Assembly: GCA_029204225.1 (NCBI GenBank) | Contig: CM055103.1 | Location: forward strand, 38,039,648-38,103,647 | Direction of reading: 5' to 3' | Source: Diphasiastrum complanatum | Lineage: Eukaryota > Streptophyta > Lycopodiopsida > Lycopodiales > Lycopodiaceae | DNA: 64,000 nucleotides | In this document: positions 11,351 through 21,492 of the stretch, one piece after another | Layout of the letters: every line of letters begins with the position of its first letter | Numbering within the stretch: the stretch's first letter is position 1 | The notes under the pieces: generated by a model | Databases searched by the model: none | What the model was told of the DNA's origin: nothing | What the model saw: only the letters and a program-made list of their open reading frames with translations | Made by a program: the position numbers and the translations under genes

Positions 11351-11809
11351 ATTCTTCTATACCTTAAGATACCTCCCTATGTCGAATCACGCCAAAAAAA
11401 GCTTCTAATTTACAAGGTCCTATACTAATACCACCCCTAACCTCTACTTTGCTAATCAAATTTCCCACCAATTTTGGATAACATAAGCTCTAAGATGGTT
11501 CTAAGCTTAGCTTAAATGAACGGACATGATTGGATGCTACCCCATCAGGGTAAAATACCACCTTCCATGAAGTTTCCTCAGACCACTATATATCACCTAC
11601 TCTCAACTAATGTTTCTCCACAATACGGTGTGAAGAGAGTTCAATAGGCTGCTCATTGCAGGAAGTGCACCCTATCAAGCTTGCTTTCTTCGACTTCTAC
11701 TGTATGGTATGTGGCTTGTTTCTTTTCTTATTGATGCAATCATCTCTTTAGTTATGCAATCCGTCTTTGTCAAGAGGAAAATAACATAGTTCTTGGTGGT
11801 AAGAGGTCC

Positions 11810-12245
11810 GTTGTCCAGCGATGGACCATAATCTAGAAATTCACACACTCTATGTCATAAGTGGTCCGCTGTCAGTGATGTGGACCAGCAATGATCTGCT
11901 TTGAAATATTACACACTCTATGTGAGGAAGTAACCTGCTGGCCAGCGATGGCTATGCCTCACACTTTTGGCTCACTTTTTGTATATGTTCATGCTACATA
12001 TGTAGCGATGGAGCAAGAGGAACATTTTTCCATAGTTGCTGTCTCTGATCGGCTCACCAGTGATTTTTGGACATATATACACTACTGATCACTTGTCTAA
12101 ACTTCCATATTACTAAATTGTGTTGTCCAGCGATCCACCACATGTATAATATGTTGAATCATAGTTTTTGCAACAACAACACATAGACCTCTCTGCTGTC
12201 CAGCGATGAAGGGTCTATTCACTTAGTTGTCTATTGAGCGATGAA
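11810..12245 (+). repeat. irregularly spaced CCAGCGATG-type repeats
   Basis: A short motif related to GTCCAGCGATG recurs about every 55-75 bases (near 11,813, 11,870, 11,942, 12,005, 12,126, 12,198 and 12,236), with diverged sequence between. Some copies are paired with 'cacacactctatgt'. This looks like an old decayed tandem repeat. No gene is seen from 11,349 to 12,900 otherwise. Confidence 0.5.
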
Positions 12246-12929
12246 AGGTCACCCTTAAAATCCAGCAACAATCTCACTCTTGTTTTCATTCTATTCCACA
12301 AAACTATAGCTTAGAAGCTTGCATAAGATGCTAACAACTAAATACACAACATGCATAAAATTTTGTTATCTCTTTTGTATCTCTCATGCTACTCTCATAC
12401 TTGTGCTCAATGCTAGTTTTTGCTACAAAGTATTTACTAGCATTTGATTAGTAATGGAGAAAACATTTACATCTTGTGTACATGGAGCATCGATTGCTAC
12501 TACGGCCTTCTTTTACTTTGTTCATTTAGGTTTAGTTTCAAACCACATATTATTCAAGGGAAGGATGCTTTCATTCTACGGACGTAATCAACTCTCTATG
12601 ACTAATGCAATGAAATAAAACCTTTATATGCTTGAACACCTCACTTCTTGCTCTTTATCGTCCACCGTTTATCAACCTGTTTTACATTCCTATAGACTTA
12701 TAAGCTGTCCATTGGCAAGGTTTTCAATAAATGATCTTAGACAACATGGATATGCGTAAGATAAATGGTTCTTACATAAGGATTAGAATGGTACGAATAT
12801 GCCCTAATACCTTGTAACAACCACGAAGACCTCATCAATAATATCTAACCTATCCATAATGAAGTCCTAAATACCATGGGTTGAAGTTGTAGTTATGATA
12901 AATGTGAGTTTATTTAGAACAACGAGCAG

Positions 12930-14050
12930 GACTCGCAAGAGGTTCTCAAGCGGGCTGAGATGTAGAGGCCATTGAGAGATCTCCAATTTTGTGGAACGAT
13001 TTTTGCGGCCAATAAGCACCTGGTTTTACAGAAGTGAAAGAAGATCCACACTTTTCCAGGAGCCAAGCAGAATAATGTCATGTGTTGTAGTGGGTCCTAC
13101 AATAGATTAGGGGTGGATAATGTTAATAGATTCCAGAGAATCCCCTAGATACCAAGCCAAGCTGAAATATAGAGCACCTCTCACCCAAGATTGAGGAGGT
13201 CTCAGAAGGAGGAGAGCAAAAAGAAGACGAGAACCGAGCATGAGAGCCAAGGAATGCTAGCTAGGAACACAGATTTATCTTTATGTGAGCCTACATGGTG
13301 AATCCCAAGAAGGAATGACCAAGTAGGAGCTAGTGTTATTTCTAGGCAAAGTAATAAATGTAGACCCCTCTTAAATAAAGTAGAGTGAGCCACCTTTTGA
13401 TGGTGACCTCTAGTGGAAGAGCTAATTTCACTTGAAATTTTTAAATAAGTGGAATCGCCACTTGGGCTCCACATGGGCAACCTTCTTGTTTATTTAAGAG
13501 CCCCCCTCTCTTGTGAGGCAACTTTACTTGTATTTGTCATTACTCTTGTTGAATAAAGAAGATCTTCCACGAGTTATTGGAAATCTTGGAGCTCCTTATT
13601 CATGGCTGTTTTCTTGAGTGAATCTCCTACGAACATGCTTTGTATTCTCTTGTTTGTGGATGTGGAATAGAGTAAATTTCTTGTTGTCTTTCTTTATGCC
13701 ATGTGGATTGTAGTTGTGGATTAGTTTTTTGTTCTTGCTTAAGTAGTTTTCAGCATCCATGTAAACTAGATAGGCTGGAATTGTGATTCAAATCTTGCAC
13801 ATCTTCTAACAATCCAGTCCTTGATCGTTCTTGGATTATCCAAGAATCAAGAGATGGGTGTTTCTTGATTCTTGGATTGCTAGTATGTTGTTTGGTAGTT
13901 AGTTTCTTGTTTCTTGTTCTTGATCTGTAGATTAATCTATGTGGTTTACTGTTTCTTGAATATCTAGAGTTAATTAGGAACAAGAATCACTGTTTGTTCA
14001 CTTGTTTAGAACACTGATCTATTTCTGAACGAGTGTTGGTTGCATGTGAA
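12930..14050 (+). mobile_element. Ty3/gypsy 3' end: pre-LTR region and LTR (family TGTTGGCTG)
   Basis: About 13,000-13,120 matches the region just before the LTR at 48,480-48,613 (shared 'ctggttttac', 'gatccacacttttcca', 'tgggtcctac', then an AGGGGTGGA-type purine tract). The LTR starts at 13,121 as a decayed TGTTAATAGATTCCAGAGAA and shares long stretches with the LTRs at 42,258-43,377 and 17,514-18,592 (for example 'gtgagccaccttttgatggt' and 'gtgacctctagtgg'). The 3' limit is uncertain, near 14,050. This is a 3' LTR with its polypurine tract; the body upstream is lost. Confidence 0.7.
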
Positions 14051-14377
14051 TGTGTATGCACGTAGTTGGTCGCATGTTTGGATTGGTTGTGGCAAAGGTT
14101 CACTGAGATCACCTTCTAAACTTATCCAAAAAAACCATGGTAAAGGCAAGGCAGACCAAGGCTATGAAAAACAAACATGTAGAAACACCATAGTAATTGA
14201 AGATGAATCAATAATAACCTGAATTAATAACAGGAAAACAAACATGTAAGAACAACCGTAGAAAAGTGTAAATATATTTCTATAAAAATTTTTTGTACAT
14301 GTGTCTCATCCGCATCAAGGGAGACCAACTTTTTATCAATATCAACTTGTAAATCATTCCTCAACTTGTGAGTCATG

Positions 14378-15104
14378 CTAATCTATGATCTCTAAATCCA
14401 TTTCTCCAGTTGGAAGTAACTTGGGTGGAGAACACTCTGCCACTACAACTGAATATGAATTTTCGATCACAAGTTTTATGGTCTCCTGCCTGAAGTGCAT
14501 TATCTCCATTGGAGAGACCTTCGGACATTTAAATTGACAAAAACAAAAATACAGTAAAATGTTATTAATCAAAGACTAGTTATTTGGAATGTGATTATTA
14601 GGAATGTGACTATGAAAAAAACACCAAAAACACAATTAAATGTTATTAATTGAATATTAGTTATTAGTAATTATTAGGTATAGATTACCTCTTCTAGATT
14701 AGGTTCATCTTGTAGTGCAAGCCAATTGAAAAAGAATTTGCATTGCATTCCGTATACCAACCACAATTGACAGTATCAACCTGTTGGGAGGATTGCAGTA
14801 TTCAAATATAAATGAAAGTTAGTAACAAAATTTTAACATTATGTAATATTGGATCAACACGCAGGAGGTTATAATAAAATCTACAACAAAAATAAGCGCA
14901 CGTCAAACCGATATCCAAAAAATATTGTTTGAATATCGGATCAGTATGCATGATATGAAAAGAATCCAAGCAATAACTACAAGGGCGCGTTGAACCGATT
15001 TTTAAAATATTTGTACCTCTGCATCAACCATTTTCAGTTTCGTATATGCTATTGCATGTGGTACTGAAAAGAGTTCCAGTATTTTCTGAATATGGCTCCT
15101 GGAA

Positions 15105-15159
<55 letters not shown>

Positions 15160-15987
15160 GAGTTTATCTTTAAACAAAATGGATTACACACACCCTCATC
15201 ATTGACATATAAGGACAACACATATAAGCTCCAATGATCGCTGCAATCAGAAAACAATAAATTTATGAGAATGAATGTGAAATCAAAATTCATATAAAAA
15301 ATTCAACTTAATAAAATCTGATAAAAATACGCTTACTTTGCTATGTATGGGAGCACAAGAATTGGAGTCCCCAGTCTGACGTATTGGAGCATATCATCGT
15401 GTAGACTTTTGAAATCAGGAAAATCAAAACCAGCCATGAATTGAAGTGGAAACAATGCTACATCTATAAACAATGGGGTCTGAAAAAACTCCATTCCGTA
15501 TTGAACTGTCTCCTCTCCTACATTGTCGCCTATCATTTTATCCCTACTTTCCAATTCACCTGTATTTAATTTAGAAAGAGGAAGACCAACATTGGTCTTT
15601 GGCATCTTAAAACTGTATAGAGGACCTAGAGCTTTAAGATATGTGTTTAACAATTGGTCATAATGTACATATTTAGGAGTATTTACAAAAGCAAGTGCAG
15701 AGGGTGAAAGAAGTAATATAGACAAGCCACGCAAAGAATTGTCATTCAAAATTGATTCGACCTTTAAATTTAGAAAATCATCTAAATCTTTTTCTGAAAC
15801 TGGTGGGGGGAAACTAATATTTGTAAGAGTAGGAGGAGACCGAGATTTTGATGGAGGAGGAGATTTATTAGGAGAGGAAGGTCTAGGAGGAGAAGATGAA
15901 GAGTGAGATCTAGGAGGAGAAGAAGAAAACTGAGGAGGAGATTGTCGAGCAGTTAGAATCCCATGCAGAGGAGAAGGTTTTGAAAAA
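14378..15987 (-). pseudogene. Ulp1-like (C48) cysteine protease gene remnant, copy 1
   Basis: Four minus-strand blocks. Exon 1 (15,987-15,337, donor GTAAGC) encodes a Ser/Pro-rich start and a helical domain with 'VQYGMEFFQTPLFIDVALF'. Exon 2 (15,240-15,017, acceptor TGCAG, donor GTACAA) encodes 'DHWSLYVLSLY', the His-Trp motif of Ulp1-type proteases, then 'CLKINSI' where the catalytic Asp would lie (here Asn), then a (CA)n run inside the exon. Exon 3 (about 14,792-14,689, donor GTAATC) gives 'SSQQVDTVNCGWYT', the Gln...Cys-Gly active site with Cys at 14,763-14,765. Exon 4 (about 14,519-14,378) has 'MHFRQETIKLVIE'. The exon-3 acceptor AG appears changed to AA, and exon 3 has a frameshift. Blocks match the copy at 40,966-42,255 exon by exon. 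Confidence 0.65.
15107..15155 (+). repeat. (GT)n microsatellite inside the protease exon
   Basis: About 49 bases of (GT)n on the plus strand, read as alternating Thr-His on the coding minus strand. It lies between the His motif and the remainder of exon 2 of the Ulp1-like remnant. The downstream part of the exon continues in a different frame, so expansion or indels here probably broke the gene. Confidence 0.95.
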
Positions 15988-16018
15988 TCTCCTCATGAGA
16001 CCTCTTCTTCTTGAAAAC

Positions 16019-16400
16019 ATTGGACCATAGCAGCGGGAGATGTTTCGCCATACACATCACATGCATTCTCAAAGATTTGCAAAAATCTGTGAGGGTCCGA
16101 ACTACCGTCAAACTTTGGTAGATCTAGCCTGGGTGTACATCTCTCAAGATGAGCTCCGTGAGTGGCAGAAGCACCATTAAGGTTGGTTCTTTCCTGGTAG
16201 GGGTCAGCACCATAAGAATGGGCTCGTTCTCGTGAAGACTCAGCTCTATCAGGTTCTTGTCTCTCAAATGGGTTTGTGGATGGCTCATGTATTTGGGCCC
16301 GCATTCGGTAGAACCTATGACGTCTGATTTGTTCAGCTACAGGGGACTTGATCTCGTATGGATAATGTTCTGGGATTTTAGGATCCTTTTGTTGGTCCAC
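16019..16400 (-). pseudogene. Ty3/gypsy gag (N-terminal part, truncated)
   Basis: Minus-strand frame with 'IHEPSTNPFERQE', then the retrotransposon gag start 'PRLDLPKFDGSSDPHRFLQI' and 'VYGETSPAAMVQCF'. The copy at 49,500-50,230 has the same landmarks and continues past this point, showing that the present gag is cut at about 16,019. The next sequence belongs to the protease remnant. It lies 3' of the leader and LTR at 16,598-18,592 on the same strand, as expected for the element. Confidence 0.85.
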
Positions 16401-16597
16401 TGGGTACCGTTGTGTCTTTTTTGGGTTGGGTATGTGTTTCTAGTGATTTTGGATTGGATTTTTGTGGTTTTTGGATTTTTTAGGGTGTTGAAGGAAGTGA
16501 AAGTGGAGACTCAGTATAAAATTGCTTTCTAGTTATATGAGTTTTTTTTTTTCAGCCTCTAAGGCTTTGGGAGATGGTGGTTCAATCGAAATGCCAA

Positions 16598-17160
16598 TCA
16601 GATGTGTCGTTTGAAAGTTCTGTGGTCTGGCATGGAGTTGGTCGGTTGAGATGGTGAGGAATCCTGTCGGTCGAGATCGGACCTTGAACTGTCGGTCGAT
16701 ATCTGATCAAAACCCGTCGGTCGAGATCTGACGCAAACCTGTCGGTCGAGATCTGAAGCGAACCTGTCGGTCGAGATCTGACGCGAACCTGTCGGTCGAG
16801 ATATGATCGAAACTCGTCGGTCGAGATCTGACGCGGACCCGTCGGTCGAAATTTGATCGAAACCCGTCGGTCGAGATCTGATGCAAACCCGTCGGTCCAG
16901 ATCTGACGCAAACCCATCGGTCGAGATCTGATCGAAACCCATCGGTCGAGATCTGACGCGAACCCATCGGTCGAGATCTGATGCGAACCCGTCGGTTGAG
17001 ATTTGAAAAAAAAAACATCGGTTGAGATATGAAGGAAAGCATCGGCTGAGATATGAAGGAAAGCGTCAGTTGAGATATGAAGGAAAGCGTCAGCTGAGAT
17101 ATGGAGAAAAGTGTGGGCTGAGATATGAAGGGAAGCGTCAGTTGAGATATGAAGGAAATG
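16598..17160 (-). repeat. 25-bp minisatellite in the gypsy leader
   Basis: Tandem units of about 25 bases, minus-strand core ATCTCGACCGACGGGTT. The units nearest the gag are regular; toward 17,000-17,160 they become shorter and diverged (ATATCTCAACTGACGC type). They lie between the primer-binding site (17,500) and gag (16,400). Related units recur on the plus strand at 43,850-44,690, in the same leader position of another copy. Apparent proteins across it (repeated Ser-Asp-Leu-Asp-Arg) are repeat artefacts. Confidence 0.92.
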
Positions 17161-17499
17161 GAGCGTGACGGGACAGCTGGAGGAGTGTAGTTGATGGGTG
17201 TGGGCTCTGGTTTTGCAGTTTGATACTAAAGCAAGTCTGATCACAAATGGATTGGCCAGCAGTGCATTTGTGTTTGCAATTGTTGTGGCTTGCTGGTTGG
17301 TTTGCAGGTTCAGGTGCAAACAAGTTGGTGTTCAGACAAATTTGCAAGCAAGTCTATTTGCCTGCGGTTGTTGTTTCTTGCAGGTCATTTTGCAGGTAGG
17401 GTAGTTTGTGCAAGGTAGACTGCAGATGAGAATTGTTATGGATCTGTTCAAGAACACTGTTGTAGCAGGTATGGGTTTATGAGGTGTGGAGTTCAAGCA

Positions 17500-17513
17500 G
17501 CAACGGTGCCAAA
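17500..17513 (-). promoter_or_regulatory. gypsy primer-binding site
   Basis: Minus strand TTTGGCACCGTTGCTG immediately after the LTR terminus (...TCAACA). The copy after the LTR at 42,258-43,377 reads TTTGGCACCGTTACTA. Position two bases after a terminal CA and similarity to the TGGCGCCGTTGCC type of plant gypsy primer sites support the call. Confidence 0.65.
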
Positions 17514-18592
17514 TGTTGACATTTTCAGAGTCTATAGAATCTGTTAACTAGTCCTTCTTTGTTTTTTTCGTCTTCTGCCTATCAGCAGAGACTGTGGGCA
17601 CTTCTTGAGATTACCTTTCTTGTTTTAAGGCCTAGACTAGGCTGAAGGGGCAGATAATCATCGTAGTATTGTCCTATCTGTCAAAGGACATCCGGATGGG
17701 TCACTCTTGAACTGAATGCACATGCATAATCAACCAAAATGCAAGCCACTGCGTTCGACAAATGATCTACATTACTGCTCAGTTGAACAACGATGGATTC
17801 CTACTTCTACTTTGCTGCAAAATGAACTGAAATCAGATCCTAAGCACTACTATACTTGCATAAATTGACAAAACAAGAAACAAAAACTAATCTACAGCAT
17901 GTTAGAAGTCCAAGAATCAAGAAACCAACCAGTCTTTTGATTCTTGAACATCCCATGAACATCAAGAACTGGATTGCAAAGAGATATGCAAGAACTAAAC
18001 CACAGATCCAGCCTATCTAGTTTACTTGAATGCTGGCTCCTACATTAATCCACAAGAAAACATGAAACTTAATCCACAACTAGGAAAGCAAGAAAACTAA
18101 TCCACTCTAAATCCACAACCACACACAATATGAATGGAAGGGCATGATCATAGGGGCATCACTCAAGAAAACCATCATGATCAAGAAGCTCAATGGATGC
18201 ATCTAACTCATGGAGGCTCTTCTCATTTCAGCATGGAGTTGATAAAATACACAAAAAGCTCCTCTTTACAAAGAGGGAGTCTCTTAAATAAGCAAGAGAG
18301 CTCCTTAGATGGCATCCTAGTGGAATTTTCACATTTCACAAATTACAAGTGGAATAATGTTCTCCACTAGAGGTCACCATCAAAAGGTGGATCACCCTAC
18401 TTTCTTTCCGGGATTCACCATGAGGCTTACACAGTTCTTGCTTGTCATTACTACTAGTATTCCTCGGCTCTCATACTTGGCTCTCAGTCTTCGTTCGTCT
18501 CGTCTTCTCAGAGACCTCCTCAGTCTAAGGTGAGAGGTGCTCTTGAGTTGCTCTGTCCGAGTATCTTGGGGATTCGTCAGAATCAGCCAACA
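17514..18592 (-). repeat. gypsy 5' LTR (family TGTTGGCTG)
   Basis: Minus strand, from TGTTGGCTGATTCTGACGAA at 18,592 to ...TCAACA at 17,514, about 1.08 kb. It is followed by primer site, minisatellite leader and gag in the right order. Inserted into a copia reverse transcriptase, whose sequence starts at 18,593. No paired LTR or target-site duplication is preserved on the other side because the element is truncated at gag. Confidence 0.8.
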
Positions 18593-19325
18593 AAAATCCA
18601 CAAGGCACTCTACGGATTGAAACAATCACCCAGAGCCTGGTTCCAGAAGATCAACACATTTCTGATAGAGAATTGTTTTATTCCAAACTCGACAGACTCA
18701 AATGTCTACTTTAAATTTGTATCATATTACTTCATCATCATCACTCTCTATGTAGATGATACACTCTTATTCAATAACAATCTGAATTTGATGAAGGATA
18801 CAAAATGCATGCAACTGGCCCAAGAATACAAAATGATTGACATGGGTCCAGCCACTATTGTCTCGGAATCCAAATCCAACGAGATCGACCCAACAGACTA
18901 TTTTTTATCAATTAGCAACGATATCTCAACAACGTGCTGAAAAAGTATGGAATGACCAACTGCAAACCAAGTCACTTTTCACTCAACCCTAGACTAAAGT
19001 TATCCAAGGAACAGTCTCCTGAAACATAGACAGAAAAGGATATAATGAAATGCTACTCGTTTCAATCCATCATTGGCTCACAGATGTACGCAATGATCTG
19101 CACGCGACCAGACCTTGCATATTCAATTAGTACACTTAGCCAGTTCCTATTAAATCTAGGCTTAACTCACTGGAAATTGTTAACAAAGGTCATGAAGTAC
19201 ATCCAAGCAACGAAAACTCTCAGCATCTGCTATGGAGGCAGCCAAACTGCCAACATACTTGAAGCATACACAGATGCGGATTGGGCAGGAGATGTTGATA
19301 CCAGAAAATCAACTTCTGGCAATCT
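18593..19325 (+). pseudogene. Ty1/copia reverse transcriptase-RNase H fragment
   Basis: Begins abruptly at the LTR edge with 'KIHKALYGLKQSPRAWF', then motif C 'ITLYVDDTLLF' (near 18,750), a decayed middle with stops at 18,940-19,040, then 'SIIGSQMYAMICTRPDLAYS' and 'EAYTDADWAGDVDTRKSTSG' (RNase H). Truncated at about 19,325, just after the first RNase H motif. The upstream half was separated by the gypsy LTR insertion or lost. Confidence 0.9.
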
Positions 19326-19875
19326 CATGAAACAGCTGGAAGCAGACCTCAATTGCATTATCATCAACAAAACCTTAGTCTTACTTGAAAAGGTTTTGTC
19401 ACATGGAACCGCATCAGAAATTTCATTAACTCTGTCAGCCTATCTTGTCTCAGGACTGAACATGGCCTCTCCTCATGTGAATCTAACTTCCTCTTCTTCA
19501 CCTTTTCTCACGAAGACCTTGGCCTTCTCTCCACCTCCTCCACTATTAACTATGATAACAAATGGATTTTTAATGCTTTGGATAAGCCGGGCAAAATTTT
19601 CTATTTCTCACTCTACTCTGCAACCAAAGAGCCACAACTTCACCTTCTCTTGGTTCAACTCTAAGTGGAACCTTTCCCCCCTCATCTTTGGAAGACCAGA
19701 TTCCGTCGAACCCATACAATCAAACCTGGTAAATATATAATCTTCTCTCTTAGGATTCTCCAGCTTTCTCTTCTAGTGCATGCCAATTACATTGGGATAA
19801 TGTGTCACATGTTTGCTCTAAGTGCAAAACATCAGATGAGGACGTAACACATCTATTCTTTCATCGTTATGTGTA
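19326..19875 (+). pseudogene. possible LINE 3' coding end (zinc-binding RVT tail)
   Basis: After the copia break the open frame changes character. At about 19,795-19,865 one frame reads 'SHVCSKCKTSDEDVTHLFFH', resembling the CxxC...HLFxxC zinc-binding tail that follows reverse transcriptase in plant LINEs. The final Cys is Arg here. No reverse transcriptase motifs or poly-A tail were found, so this is a weak call based on one motif. Confidence 0.4.
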
Positions 19876-19879
19876 GCGC

Positions 19880-20300
19880 AGGCATCCCAAAGGGAGCCAG
19901 GAACCACGACTTAGCTTTCCAGCCTTCAACTCTTGCCATCCAAACCCACTTGACATACAAGCAGCCAACTCGCCAACAACGATCAGACTTAACCCACTTG
20001 AAGTTTCAAAAACCAACATTGAGATCCAACCTGGCGCCATGCCAGATCGGGGGTCCCGATGTGGGTGACTTCCCTCCAAGCAAGCCGCCCGACATACATC
20101 AAACTTGACCAACTCGAAGCTTCGTTACAAACGAGTAACATCTATTCCAAGCAAGCGGTCTGACTTACATCAAACTTAACCAACTGAAAGCTTCGTCACG
20201 AGCGCTGGAAGCCAACCTGGCGCCACGCCAGACTGGACAGCCATAAATAGGTAACTTCCACCCAAGCAAGCCATCCAACTCAGCCGACAGGTTAGAGCCT
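19880..20300 (+). repeat. short direct repeats (aagcaagc...catcaaactt...aagcttcgt)
   Basis: A block containing AAGCAAGC, then CATCAAACTT, ACCAACT and AAGCTTCGT occurs at about 20,077-20,125 and again at 20,150-20,200, with a partial third start near 20,262. A CCAACCTGGCGCCA(T/C)GCCAGA segment occurs at 20,027 and 20,213. GC-rich relative to the flanks. Probably the interior of a decayed LTR or leader. Confidence 0.55.
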
Positions 20301-20960
20301 GTTTCCCAAGAGCTTAACCCATTCACGTTCATGCAAGGAACACTTAGAACCACAAGCCGTGACAAATATGGAAACAACCTGTTCCTGGACCAAATGGTCC
20401 CGACAGCATACCGCTGGCGCCGCGGACCGAATGGTCCCGACGGCATACCGCTGGCGTCCCGGGATATGACCCTCAGCTATGTGCCAACTTAAAAATTTGG
20501 AAGCGGCCTTACAACTGGCGCTTTTACCGAACACTGAAACCCAGAAGGTAATCAGAGTCGGTTTGAGAAAAATCCCACTTTATTGATAAATCTGAGAAGG
20601 TTACATTTCAAGTGTGTGACCGACCCTAGTCTCCGGGGCGCTAGCATGTCAAGGCGAGAGCCATGACAACATTCCAGCAAGGGAGGCTGAGACTTGGTTG
20701 GAGCTCGCCCTGAGTCGCAACCTGCACTCCCCTATAGTATTGGTGTGATTCGGCACCCCCCCTCATACCAAGCACTCTACCCAAGCTGGTAAAGCACGTT
20801 TTTCTCTCTCTAGATTTTATTGATCCCCAGGCTTCCTTTAATCATGCCTAGATCGTGTGAGGTGATTGCACATCGATCTGAGCTCTTTGGACTCCGCTAG
20901 AACCGATCAAAGATTTTCAGCCATAGGAACTTGGCGCCGGCTGGATTCTGGTCACAGTGG
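20301..20960 (+). other. GC-rich block, possibly a decayed gypsy LTR with primer-site-like end
   Basis: Contains a 33-35 bp tandem duplication (GGTCCCGAC(A/G)GCATACCGCTGGCG, 20,395-20,459) and ends in two TGGCGCCGG segments (20,934 and 20,962) resembling the TGGCGCC core of plant gypsy primer sites. No gag or pol follows; AT-rich sequence starts at about 20,975. No gene seen. Confidence 0.35.
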
Positions 20961-20974
20961 CGCCGGGAGTTATA

Positions 20975-21490
20975 GTTTTTTTTTTTTTTGGAATTTTAAA
21001 AGTTTTTTAAATTACAATTATTGTATTGAAAAAAATATTTTTAAAATTACTATAAAAATTTTAATCAATATTTTTTAAAGTTTTAAATTTTTTAAAATCT
21101 TTACTTATATTTACGTAAGTTCATTGAATATTTAAACATTAAATAAATGCAAATGAAGTTACTTTATAATAATCGAGATTAAATGATGTGTGAAAATATT
21201 TAAATCATCCTGAAAAAAATCTTTTCATTTCTTAAAACTACTAACAGTATTTTTTTTACAAAAAATATTATAAAAACACATCCAAAATTAAAATATTATA
21301 AACTTGACAAATCATTACAATTTTAGTTTTTGGTAATGATTATTAATGTTAAAATTTTTAAAATATTTCAAATTCTTGATTTTAAATCATTAAAATTTTT
21401 TTTAAGAATATTAAAGTCAATAAAAAAAATTTCAAAACACAATACATCAAAAAATATAAACGCAATTATTCTTTAAAACAAAAGAGAATT
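20975..21490. other. AT-rich 3' flank of the methyltransferase gene
   Basis: Very AT-rich with many A/T homopolymers; no coding sequence. It directly follows the stop codon of the minus-strand methyltransferase and could contain its 3' untranslated region. Confidence 0.5.
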
Positions 21491-21492
21491 TT

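Noticed and set aside
16598-17160. CRISPR-like array
   Set aside because: Units are contiguous without unique spacers, and the sequence is a plant retroelement leader.
16580-17320. Repeated Asp-Leu-Asp-Arg proteins on the minus strand
   Set aside because: Products of a 25-bp minisatellite in a gypsy leader; three overlapping frames are all open and the unit length is not a multiple of three.
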